DNA from: AP-15 sp963788085
GTDB lineage: Bacteria > Pseudomonadota > Alphaproteobacteria > ATCC43930 > CGMCC-115725
NCBI GenBank assembly: GCA_963788085.1
Contig: CAWBFS010000015.1
Span: forward strand, 62,001 to 126,000
Direction: 5' to 3'
Length of the DNA: 64,000 bases
Shown: piece after piece, positions 45,325-52,889 of the stretch
Position numbering within the stretch: the stretch's first letter is position 1
Layout: each line of letters begins with the position of its first letter
Notes under the pieces: model-generated
Told to the model about the DNA's origin: nothing
What the model saw: only the letters and a program-made list of their open reading frames with translations
Database searches by the model: none
Translations under genes and position numbers: made by a program

Positions 45325-47310
45325 ATGCGGCTTTACGGCGCAATCCAGAAGGTCGAGCCTCAGGACGACGGGACCGTGCGCGTGTACGGGATCGCGACAT
45401 CCGAGGCTTTAGACGAACAGGGAGAGATTGTGCGGGCGGATGCCATCCGCGCGGCGATCCCCGACTACATGCGTTTTCCCGCTCTTCGCGAGATGCATCA
45501 ACTCTCTGCCGCGGGCACGACGCTCGAAGCCGAGGTTTGCGAGGACGGCACCACCCGCATTGTCGCCCATGTCGTCGATCCGATCGCGGTGGCCAAAGTA
45601 AGAAATCAGGTCTATCGAGGCTTCTCCATTGGCGGGCGCGTCACACAGCGCGAGGCCGGCAACCCGAACACTGTCACCGGTCTCGTCTTAAACGAGATTT
45701 CTTTGGTCGATCGACCCGCGAACCCAGAAGCCATTTTTGACTGCTGGAAAGCAGCAATGCCGTCGGATGCTCCTCTCGGTGTCGCAGAGCCAGTCGTGAA
45801 AAGCGAACCCGTCGACACAGAACAGGCCCCGTCGGGACGGCAACCGTTCGACGCTCCAATCCAGATCTGGGCCTGTACTGTTCCCGATCACCGTCATCTG
45901 GCCAAAGCGGATGCGCTCAAATGCCTCGATAGCAACGCCGGAACAGCAGGCGACCGGCGATCGACTGCCGGCGCAAGGGAGAGCATGGCGAATGTTGAAC
46001 CGTTCGTTTCGAAAAGTGTCCGTGAGGACTTCATCACTGCCCGGAAAGAGGAAATCGGCACCGAAGGCCCCTCCTCCGTCAAAGATCTCGACAAGACATC
46101 ACGGGCTTCTGTGACGAAAGCTCTGCGCGATGTCGGCGAGGCCGCTCGCATGATTGCTGAACTCGAGTGGTTGAGGCATGCTCTGGAACTCGAAGCGGTC
46201 CTCGAGAACGATCAGTCGCCGCAGCCGGCGCGACTTCAGGCGATCATCACCGAACTTTGTGATTTCCTGGGCTGCTTAGCAAACGGGCAAATAGGTGAAA
46301 TGCCCGGCGATGCGGAAACGGATGACTTGCCACCTGCGTCGGCAATGCCCGGGATGCTCGATATGGCCGATGGGTCCGACCTTGAACGCGCCTCTGTCTT
46401 TCGCCGAAAGGACCGGTCCAACATGCCGCAGCTTGCTCACGGCGCCATCGCGAAGGCCAAGCACTCGCGCGGCGACCAGGCACTGTTGGATACGGCCCAT
46501 TTTGCGTGCGACCAATGTCTGAAACTCGGTGGGCTATCGGTCGATGAGCAAGCAAGCATGGATCGAGCATGCAACTATCTACAGAAAGCCGGCGCCATGC
46601 CGGCCCCACGCTGGACAGCCGGAAGGGCGGAGGATGAGGACCCTTCGCCAGCTTGGCTAGAACGGCCCGTGGGTGACAGTCCCGAGGTCGACACTGTGAA
46701 AGTGCTCGCCGCCGTGGCCAAGGTGCTATGCAAACGGGAGCGTGCCCACCAGAACCTGATGGATTTGGCTCATGAATGCCTCCAGGCGCTGACCGACGGG
46801 TGTGTTTGCGAAAAGGCCACAAAGCTGGGGGCGCGCCATTCAAAGGAGACGATGGAGCTTTTCAAAGCATCGCATCGTCATCTCGTTGGCGCCGGAGCCA
46901 GATGCGACGCCACAGGCGTCGACGAGCCGCGCCCGCCGGCCCAGCCGGCGTCCGAGACGGACACGCGCGCGGCAAAGCTAGCGAATGCGCTCCCCGATGG
47001 ACCCGACGAAAAGGCGGCGCTGGCGAAGGTTCTGGGGCAGGTTGTTCCGATGATCGAGCGGCTTACAAAGCGAGTCGACGAGATCGCACGGACGCCATTA
47101 CCGCCCTTGACCATGGCCAAGGGCACTATTTCAATATCGAAGCAGCAGGATCGCGGAAGCAATATTGGCAACGGCGACCCGGATTTGTCGCCGGAAGCGA
47201 TCGCCGCCGCACTCGCCAAGATGAGCAAGGAGGAACAGACGCTGACACTGATAAAGGCCAGCTACGCGACTCCTATTCGGATCGCCGGCGCAGCTGCAGA
47301 TCAACGTTGA
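45325..47310 (+). CDS. Prohead protease fused to a long scaffold-like region
   Basis: 661 residues. Residues 1-145 are an HK97-type prohead serine protease: ATSEALDEQGEIVRADAI, catalytic His58 in LREMHQLSAAG, catalytic Ser101 in VYRGFSIGGRV and NEISLVDRPANPEA. The remaining ~500 residues are charged, helical and Cys/His-containing (WACTVPDHRHLAKADALKC, HSRGDQALLDTAHFACDQC), followed by a DEKAALAKVLGQVVPMIERL coiled coil. RcGTA's protease is far shorter, so this looks like a protease-scaffold fusion as in some siphophages, with an unusual insert. Confidence 0.85.
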   Translation: MRLYGAIQKVEPQDDGTVRVYGIATSEALDEQGEIVRADAIRAAIPDYMRFPALREMHQLSAAGTTLEAEVCEDGTTRIVAHVVDPIAVAKVRNQVYRGFSIGGRVTQREAGNPNTVTGLVLNEISLVDRPANPEAIFDCWKAAMPSDAPLGVAEPVVKSEPVDTEQAPSGRQPFDAPIQIWACTVPDHRHLAKADALKCLDSNAGTAGDRRSTAGARESMANVEPFVSKSVREDFITARKEEIGTEGPSSVKDLDKTSRASVTKALRDVGEAARMIAELEWLRHALELEAVLENDQSPQPARLQAIITELCDFLGCLANGQIGEMPGDAETDDLPPASAMPGMLDMADGSDLERASVFRRKDRSNMPQLAHGAIAKAKHSRGDQALLDTAHFACDQCLKLGGLSVDEQASMDRACNYLQKAGAMPAPRWTAGRAEDEDPSPAWLERPVGDSPEVDTVKVLAAVAKVLCKRERAHQNLMDLAHECLQALTDGCVCEKATKLGARHSKETMELFKASHRHLVGAGARCDATGVDEPRPPAQPASETDTRAAKLANALPDGPDEKAALAKVLGQVVPMIERLTKRVDEIARTPLPPLTMAKGTISISKQQDRGSNIGNGDPDLSPEAIAAALAKMSKEEQTLTLIKASYATPIRIAGAAADQR

Positions 47311-47399
47311 AATCTGCGTTCGACCAACCGCCGGGAGCAACTCGCTCAAGGCGTTGACGATCACGCACACAGCACCATCCGGCCCAACGGCCGTCCCCG

Positions 47400-47424
47400 A
47401 GCCCGGTGCCTTGCCGGGCTTTTT
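47400..47424 (+). terminator. Terminator or attenuator before the capsid gene
   Basis: AGCCCGG (47400-47406), loop TGCCTTG, CCGGGCT (47414-47420), then TTTT ending at 47424: a 7-bp GC stem with a U-tract. It lies 29 bases before the major capsid gene, within the same operon, so it may attenuate transcription or process the message to adjust capsid expression. Confidence 0.7.
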
Positions 47425-47452
47425 GTTGCCCCCCTTCTGTGGGAGGAATTTG

Positions 47453-48952
47453 ATGAACTCAATCACTCAAGAATTGCTGGAGCTCATGAAAGGGGCTCTG
47501 GCACAGCCGGATTTTCGATTGGCCAAATCGATTTCGACTGCGACCGGCCTATTGGCCTATGACCTTCAGGCGCCAGCGAAAAACCTTTATCCATTTGTCA
47601 CTCCGCTCAGGAACATCGTTCCACGCGTCGGCGGTGGCGTCGGCTCCGCAACCAATTGGCGGCAAGTGAACGCCATCATCGGCTCGGGTTTCGATTCGAT
47701 GGGGTGGGTGCCGGAAGGCCAGCGTTCGGGCCAGATGTCGTATTCGACCTCAAACAAAACCTCGGCTTTTGTCACGATCGGGGAGGAAGACGCGGCGACC
47801 TTCGAAGCGATCTCCGCCGGCCGGACCTTCGAAGACATTCAGGCACAAATGGCTTTCCGCCTTCTGCAAAAAATGATGCTGAAGGAGGAAATGGCGATCC
47901 TCGCCGGCAACGCCTCATTGACGCTCGGTACGCCTTCTAGCCCGACCTTGTCGGCATCAGGCGCCGGAGCAGTGCTGCCGGCCGCGACCTACTTCGTTAA
48001 AGTCGCAGCGCTGACCCTCGAAGGCTACCAGAATTCCACCGTCTTGGGTGGGGTCGCGACCTCGAAGATCGTGACCGGAGCTGACGGCAAGAACTTCACG
48101 CTGTCTGGCGGCTCCTCGAATATTAGTGCAGAAGCGAGCCAGGCAGTAACACTCGGCCAGACGCTGTTTTGCTCGGTCAGTCCGGTGCAGGGCGCGGTCG
48201 CGTATGCTTGGTATGTGTCGACCACAAGCAGCAGCGAGACGTTGCAGGCCATCACGACAATCAACAGTCTGGCTGTAGCCGCGCCGCTCAGCACTGGCAC
48301 CCAGTCGCAAACCGTCATTACTGCCGACAACTCTGCCAACCCGAGTTACGCCTATGACGGACTTTTGACGACGGCGCTGAAACCGGGTTCGAACGCCTAC
48401 GTCAATGTCATGCCGACCGGGACGGCAGGGACTGGCACGCCTCTGACCGCGTCGGGCCGTGGGTCGATCGTAGAGATCGACACGATGTTCCAGAAGATGT
48501 GGGACAATTTTCAAGTGTCGCCGACGGTTCTCTATGTCAACTCGCAGGAGTTGAAGAACATAACGACAAAGGTGCTGTCGAATGCTTCGGGTCCGCTGCT
48601 GCGCTACGATAGTCCCGCTGACGGCAGCGACGGTGAGTATCAGCTGACCGCGTCCGGAGTGGTTCAGTTTTATTATAATCCGTTCGCCTTGAATGGGGGC
48701 CTTCGCATTCCGATTCGAATTCACCCGAAGGTGCCGCCCGGAACGGTCATCGGTTGGGCGGAGAACCTGCCCATCCAATATCAGTCGAACGAGGTACCGA
48801 ACGTCGCCGAGGTCAAAACACGGCAAGACTACTACCAAATCGATTGGCCGCTCGTGACTCGCCAGCGCCAGGTCGGTGTTTATGCCGAGACGGTATTGGC
48901 CGTCTATGCTCCCTTTGCGATGGGCGTCATCTGCAACATCGCGAACGGGTGA
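47453..48952 (+). CDS. Major capsid protein (HK97 fold) with an inserted Ig/FnIII-like domain
   Basis: 499 residues from the ATG at 47453 behind GGGAGGAA. The N-terminal arm and E-loop region (LYPFVTPLRNIVPRVGGGVG, MGWVPEGQRSGQMSYSTS) and the C-terminal P-domain and A-domain (FQVSPTVLYVNSQELKN, PPGTVIGWAENLPIQYQ) are those of RcGTA/HK97-type capsids. Residues ~158-300 (LPAATYFVKVAALTLEGYQN to NPSYAYDG) form a beta-rich Ig/FnIII-like insertion that would be displayed on the particle surface. Family and insertion are clear; the role of the insertion is inferred. Confidence 0.9.
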   Translation: MNSITQELLELMKGALAQPDFRLAKSISTATGLLAYDLQAPAKNLYPFVTPLRNIVPRVGGGVGSATNWRQVNAIIGSGFDSMGWVPEGQRSGQMSYSTSNKTSAFVTIGEEDAATFEAISAGRTFEDIQAQMAFRLLQKMMLKEEMAILAGNASLTLGTPSSPTLSASGAGAVLPAATYFVKVAALTLEGYQNSTVLGGVATSKIVTGADGKNFTLSGGSSNISAEASQAVTLGQTLFCSVSPVQGAVAYAWYVSTTSSSETLQAITTINSLAVAAPLSTGTQSQTVITADNSANPSYAYDGLLTTALKPGSNAYVNVMPTGTAGTGTPLTASGRGSIVEIDTMFQKMWDNFQVSPTVLYVNSQELKNITTKVLSNASGPLLRYDSPADGSDGEYQLTASGVVQFYYNPFALNGGLRIPIRIHPKVPPGTVIGWAENLPIQYQSNEVPNVAEVKTRQDYYQIDWPLVTRQRQVGVYAETVLAVYAPFAMGVICNIANG

Positions 48953-49002
48953 CGCTAATGCCCGAGATCCCGGCGTTTTCTTTGAAAGCGTCTGTTGTGG
49001 CA

Positions 49003-49025
49003 ACCCCCGGGTCGAACCCGGGGGT
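49003..49025. repeat. Perfect GC-rich palindrome
   Basis: ACCCCCGGGT (49003-49012), spacer CGA, ACCCGGGGGT (49016-49025): a perfect 10-bp stem between the capsid gene and the next structural gene. It has no U-tract. A similar CCCCCGGG palindrome occurs at 52397-52423 in the tail-chaperone gene. Confidence 0.75.
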
Positions 49026-49072
49026 CTCGCTCGGCGGGGACCTGATACCGCTGCGCGCTGCTTTTGGCCAAG

Positions 49073-49417
49073 ATGAGGCCAACCACGGGACAGCGCGTTA
49101 TTCGGTCGATAAGCGACGGTCTGATCCAGGTGCCTCCGGAGGCTGTTGGTCCCCTGACGACGATCGGAGGGTTCGTATTGGCAAAGGACCGCGACAACGC
49201 GATTTCCGCCGGCGCGCTCACGCTGCACAACGACGATGCTACGGGATGTTCCTATGCCGGCCGTCAATATCTCGGCGATTCGAACGGGAACGTGCTCATG
49301 CCGGCCGAAGCCGCTTCCGAGCTGTCGGCGCATGGCTTCGTGCCCGTTTTTGACGCGACGTTGGTGGCCTTGAGTCAAGCAAAATCGGCGCCGAGCAATC
49401 GTCCCAAAAAGGGCTGA
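49073..49417 (+). CDS. Small head protein of unknown family
   Basis: 114 residues from ATG 49073 (a TTG at 49064 is an alternative). Contains SDGLIQVPPEAVGPLTTIG, AISAGALTLHNDDATGCSYA and a basic C-terminus. A separate open frame starts at ATG 48958, five bases after the capsid stop, and reads MPEIPAFSLKASVVATPG before losing coding character near 49060. The two could be one gene with a frame change. Position after the capsid suggests a head-completion or decoration role. Confidence 0.6.
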   Translation: MRPTTGQRVIRSISDGLIQVPPEAVGPLTTIGGFVLAKDRDNAISAGALTLHNDDATGCSYAGRQYLGDSNGNVLMPAEAASELSAHGFVPVFDATLVALSQAKSAPSNRPKKG

Positions 49418-49421
49418 TCCA

Positions 49422-50054
49422 GTGGCCTTCGGGGATCTGACCACACTCGCCGACGTTAAAGCGTGGCTGCAAACCGGGCAGGCCGCCTTACCGACAACCG
49501 ACGATGCGCTGCTTACCCGTCTTGTATCGGCTGCAAGCCAATATATCCAGACTTGGCTCAACCGCCAGATCGCATCGGCCGATTACCTAGAAATCCGCGA
49601 CGGAACTGGAGGCCACAGGCTGCAATTCGCGTGCGTTCCGGTCACCGCTGTGTTGTCGTTGACGATCAACGGTCACACTGTTCCTGCGGCGACCTCGATC
49701 AACGCGGCCGGTTATAGATTTAGTCCCACGCAGGCTTCGGTTCGCGGCTACAGGTTCAATCGAGGGGCTCAGAACGTCGTTATCTCGTATACGGCCGGGT
49801 ATTCGACGACTCCGCCTGAAGTCGCCCAGGCATGCATCGAGCTCGTCTCGCTGCGCTACCGGGAGCGCACCCGCATCGGCGAAATATCGAGGTCTTTGGG
49901 CGGTGCAGAGACTGTCGCATATGCGCAAAAGGATATGAGCGATGCGATCAAAACACTGCTGCAACAATATCGTCTGGTGTCGCCGATCGCCGCGATCCAA
50001 CAAGCACCGGCGGTAAGCGCCACCGATGCCGCGATAATATCCGGAATCCTATGA
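49422..50054 (+). CDS. Head-tail connector protein, gp6-like
   Basis: 210 residues from a GTG at 49422. The N-terminal DLTTLADVKAWLQTG and LVSAASQYIQTWLNRQI are the helical start of HK97 gp6/RcGTA adaptor proteins, which form a ring under the portal. The middle is beta-rich (VTAVLSLTINGHTVPAATSI) and VAQACIELVSLRYRERTRIG is the conserved late helix. It overlaps the following gene by 4 bases. Confidence 0.85.
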   Translation: MAFGDLTTLADVKAWLQTGQAALPTTDDALLTRLVSAASQYIQTWLNRQIASADYLEIRDGTGGHRLQFACVPVTAVLSLTINGHTVPAATSINAAGYRFSPTQASVRGYRFNRGAQNVVISYTAGYSTTPPEVAQACIELVSLRYRERTRIGEISRSLGGAETVAYAQKDMSDAIKTLLQQYRLVSPIAAIQQAPAVSATDAAIISGIL

Positions 50055-50524
50055 TTACTGCCCGTCTCGTTGGTGACGACGCAGTGCTGGCCTGGCTGCG
50101 CGCCACTCCGGATCTGGCCGCTTCGGGGCTCGCCCGTGCGATCACCACGCTGGGTATCGAACTTCAGCGCAAGATCCAGGAGGATAAGCTCACTGGCCAA
50201 ACCCTCGCTGCCCGCTCGGGATCGTTCGGATCGAGCACAAGTCTGCAACTCGATCAGAGCAACGACAGGATTGCAGCAACGGTTTCCAGCGACAGCGAAT
50301 ACGCCCACCCTCACGGATATGGTGCGATCGGCGTCGGAGCGAAGCTGCGCCGTGTCACAAAGGCGTTTGGTCGCCCGAGACCCAGGAAGGCGATCAATGT
50401 GCGGTCAGACCGTCGCCGGATAGACGTTTCGAAACGCTCTTTTTTGAACTCGGCACTGGAAGATATGGACCCTGCGATACGCGATGAGGTGGAAGCGGCA
50501 TTGCGCGAGGCACTAATGCGATGA
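50051..50524 (+). CDS. HK97 gp10-like neck/tail-completion protein
   Basis: 157 residues from ATG 50051. LARAITTLGIELQRKIQEDK and a beta hairpin region (ARSGSFGSSTSLQLDQS, ATVSSDSEYAHPHGYG) are typical of gp10-family stopper proteins; the C-terminus KRSFLNSALEDMDPAIRDE is the usual helix. It joins the head connector to the tail. Confidence 0.8.
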   Translation: MITARLVGDDAVLAWLRATPDLAASGLARAITTLGIELQRKIQEDKLTGQTLAARSGSFGSSTSLQLDQSNDRIAATVSSDSEYAHPHGYGAIGVGAKLRRVTKAFGRPRPRKAINVRSDRRRIDVSKRSFLNSALEDMDPAIRDEVEAALREALMR

Positions 50525-50642
50525 TGATCGCTCGGCATATATTTTTGGCTTCCTCGTCCTCAGGGTCAGAAGCGACAGGTCTCGTTCTCTCGATTGGAAT
50601 CTCGGCCGTGGATTGCCGCGACCTGGCATTCGAAGTCGACCG

Positions 50643-51077
50643 ATGATAGTTCGTGAAACGATCTATGCGGCATTATGGGAGCTCGGCGCGAGTGCGGCGC
50701 AGTTCACCAGTGCAAATCGGCGTCTGCGACATTGGGCGGACGTCGCTCCGGCGGAGCAGCCGGCGTTGTTCATGAGCGAAAAAGGGGGACAAGCCGCAAT
50801 AAAGAAGCTTGGCGCGCCGATCGTATGGACACTCTACGTGGAATTCTACGTGTACGCCCATTCAAGCGATCCCTATCTGGCGCCAGCGGCGATTTTGAAC
50901 CCGCTGCTCGATGCTCTCGAAGCCGCGCTCGCACCGTCACCAACGACTGGCATCCAAAATTTGGGACTGCCTCAAATGGTTCAGCACGCCTATATAGCGG
51001 GCAAGCTTCAGACTGACGAGGGCGTACTCGGCGATCAGGCCATCGCGATCGTGCCCGTCGAAATTCTGTGCCTCTGA
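50643..51077 (+). CDS. Tail terminator-like protein (gp8/DUF3168 type)
   Basis: 144 residues from ATG 50643. N-terminal VRETIYAALWELGASAAQF and later LYVEFYVYAHSSDPYLAPA followed by ILNPLLDALEAALAPSP are the fold pattern of tail-terminator proteins, which cap the tail tube. Gene order (after gp10-like, before tail tube) supports this. No strong single motif exists, so the family call is moderate. Confidence 0.7.
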   Translation: MIVRETIYAALWELGASAAQFTSANRRLRHWADVAPAEQPALFMSEKGGQAAIKKLGAPIVWTLYVEFYVYAHSSDPYLAPAAILNPLLDALEAALAPSPTTGIQNLGLPQMVQHAYIAGKLQTDEGVLGDQAIAIVPVEILCL

Positions 51078-51165
51078 CGATCGGCGGACAACCAAGGCGG
51101 ACGTTTATTGAGCACGCTCGCCTCGATGTTTTCCTTCAATGCGTCTTTATTCGAAGGAGTGACCA

Positions 51166-51345
51166 ATGGCCGAGGAAGATTACAGCACAAACCAAGCCGC
51201 CGCGCCTCCTTCGATCGAGCAGCTGATTGAACGGTGGTGGGCCGACCATTTCCCGGGCTCGGCGGTCGCCCGCGACACGCAGGCCTGGAACATCGCCCAC
51301 GCCGCGAAAGAAAGGCTGAAGCGGCTCTTGAAGAGGAGTAAATGA
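51166..51345 (+). CDS. Small helical protein before the tail-tube gene
   Basis: 59 residues, ATG 51166 preceded by AAGGAG. It reads MAEEDYSTNQAAAPPSIEQL, has a Trp pair, and ends in a basic helix (AAKERLKRLLKRSK). Its stop is two bases before the tail-tube ATG. Tight spacing and a strong ribosome site make it a convincing gene; function unknown, possibly a tail-assembly helper. Confidence 0.7.
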   Translation: MAEEDYSTNQAAAPPSIEQLIERWWADHFPGSAVARDTQAWNIAHAAKERLKRLLKRSK

Positions 51346-51346
51346 T

Positions 51347-52093
51347 ATGCAATTAAGCTTCGGCTCCGGCGCGATATGGGGCGAACGCACCGACGTAATC
51401 GGGTCTGGGATCGGCCCACGACAATTCGGCGTGCTGCAAGACATACAGATCGATTTCGACTGGAGCGACAAAGAGCTTTACGGCCAACTGCAGTTCCCCG
51501 TCGCAATAGCCCGTGGCCAGGGGAAGATAACCGGGAAAGCAAAATTCGCGCAGATCCTCGGTTTGCTGTACTCGGACATTTTTTTCGGGGTGACGGCGGC
51601 TACGGGGCAGTTCGCCGTCTCGCAGTTGGAGGCCGCGACGGTTCCGGCGACGACGCCCTACACGGTCATCCCCGCCAACGCGGCGAGCTATAATGATGAT
51701 CTCGGCATCAGCTACGCCGCAAACGGCAAGCGTTTCAACCGGGTGACCACGCCTTCGACCGCCGGCCAATACTCTGTCAACTTCGCGACCGGTGCGTATA
51801 CTTTCTCCTCTGCCGACGCTAGTGCTGCGGTTTTGATCTCGTACACATACAACGTCGCCACAAGCGGCAACCGGCTGACACTCGCGAACCAGCCGATGGG
51901 TATTACTCCTACGTTCAAGGCGACGTTCTACACTGCCTACAACGGCAGCGGCACCGCGCTCCGTCTGAACGCATGCACGGCAAATAAATTGTCACTACCG
52001 ACTAAGCTCGACACTTGGACGATTAGCGAACTCGATTTCATGGCTTTCGCTGACGCCTCGGGAACGATCGGCTATTTGAGCACGGTGGAGTGA
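51347..52093 (+). CDS. Major tail tube protein
   Basis: 248 residues. SFGSGAIWGERTDVIGSGIG, FGVLQDIQIDFDWSDKELYG, the repeated beta strands, YNVATSGNRLTLANQPMGI and the C-terminal DFMAFADASGTIGYLSTVE are consistent with tail-tube monomers of this phage group. It precedes the tail chaperone and tape measure as expected. Stop overlaps the chaperone ATG. Confidence 0.85.
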   Translation: MQLSFGSGAIWGERTDVIGSGIGPRQFGVLQDIQIDFDWSDKELYGQLQFPVAIARGQGKITGKAKFAQILGLLYSDIFFGVTAATGQFAVSQLEAATVPATTPYTVIPANAASYNDDLGISYAANGKRFNRVTTPSTAGQYSVNFATGAYTFSSADASAAVLISYTYNVATSGNRLTLANQPMGITPTFKATFYTAYNGSGTALRLNACTANKLSLPTKLDTWTISELDFMAFADASGTIGYLSTVE

Positions 52094-52530
52094 TGATCCC
52101 CGGTGTGGCGGTCGCAATGGGCGGCCAGGATTGGATAGTGCCGCCGCTTACCCTCGGCCAGCTCCGCCGGTTGATGCCCAAGGTAAGGCAACTGACAGAA
52201 ATCGGCGCGTCGATGGGCGAAGCGCAAATCAACGTGCTGATCGACATCGTCACCGCGGCGCTGCAGCGCAATTATCCCGAGACGACACCGGACAAAGTCG
52301 AAAATTTGCTCGATCTCGGGAATGCGAGTGCCGTCCTGAATGCCGTCCTGACCGGCTCCGGCCTGAAGCCAGGGGGAGCCGCTATGGGGGAAGCACCTGC
52401 CCCCGGGACCAGCCCGGGGGCAGGCAATGCGAGCGCCAGGTCCGTTTCGGACATGGTTTCAGGGACGGAGACCCTTGGCGAGAAATCTATGGTCTCCTCG
52501 CGACCGCTTGTGGATACAGCTACCCCGTAA
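52093..52530 (+). CDS. Tail assembly chaperone, upstream frame (G-like)
   Basis: 145 residues in the zero frame, ATG 52093 overlapping the tail-tube stop. The conserved part is GGQDWIVPPLTLGQLRRLMP through VLNAVLTGSGLKPGG, typical of tail chaperones; the end is low-complexity Ala/Gly/Pro. A second, well-conserved coding segment continues in the -1 frame, so this is the short product of a G / G-T pair. Chaperones of this kind coat the tape measure during tail assembly and are not in the virion. Confidence 0.8.
   Translation: MIPGVAVAMGGQDWIVPPLTLGQLRRLMPKVRQLTEIGASMGEAQINVLIDIVTAALQRNYPETTPDKVENLLDLGNASAVLNAVLTGSGLKPGGAAMGEAPAPGTSPGAGNASARSVSDMVSGTETLGEKSMVSSRPLVDTATP
52386..52423 (+). promoter_or_regulatory. 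Candidate -1 programmed frameshift site with hairpin
   Basis: The heptamer G GGG GAA (52386-52392, zero-frame codons GGG GAA) is followed after 4 bases by an 11-bp hairpin: CTGCCCCCGGG (52397-52407), loop ACCAG, CCCGGGGGCAG (52413-52423). A second possible slip, C CCG GGG at 52413-52419, obeys X-XXY-YYZ exactly but lies in the 3' arm. Either would move the ribosome from the short chaperone frame to the frame that stays open to 52889. Confidence 0.6.
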
Positions 52531-52889
52531 TTGACGAGATGACGCTCTTCCAGGTCGAAGAGCTGACATCCTACTGGGCACAACACCCGCCGTTGCACTT
52601 GCTGGTCGCGGCCTATCTTGGCGTTGGCAAGCATAAAAACGCAGGGCGGCCGCCGACGTCGATGGGACGAGGACAGCCACCGAGTTCGGATTCGAGCTCG
52701 TTGCTCGCTCAGCTGGGGCCTGGGTTTGGTGCCGGAGACGTCAATGCCGGGCTTTCGCCCGTGGTCCTCGATTTTGGCGAACTGCGCCTTCGCGCGGCAG
52801 TTTCCCAACCAGCATCCGCAGGATCGGGGCGGCCGCTAAGTGCCGGCGAAGACCGTTTATCAGTAAGAGGCTATGATGGCGGATATTGA
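52389..52889 (+). CDS. Tail assembly chaperone, -1 frame extension (T-like)
   Basis: The -1 frame encodes DGDPWREIYGLLATACGYSY, then EMTLFQVEELTSYWAQHPPL and LLVAAYLGVGKHKNAGRPP, followed by a variable Ser/Gly tail ending at 52889. The first part has no start codon and no ribosome site of its own; an ATG at 52539 would give only 116 residues. Translation as a ~265-residue fusion with the upstream frame fits the lambda G-T arrangement. The stop overlaps the tape-measure start. Confidence 0.7.
   Translation, partial: GSTCPRDQPGGRQCERQVRFGHGFRDGDPWREIYGLLATACGYSYPVIDEMTLFQVEELTSYWAQHPPLHLLVAAYLGVGKHKNAGRPPTSMGRGQPPSSDSSSLLAQLGPGFGAGDVNAGLSPVVLDFGELRLRAAVSQPASAGSGRPLSAGEDRLSVRGYDGGY

Noticed and set aside
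49003..49025. GGGTCGAACCC resembling a tRNA T-arm
   Set aside because: No acceptor, D or anticodon stems can be built around it; it is a simple palindrome.
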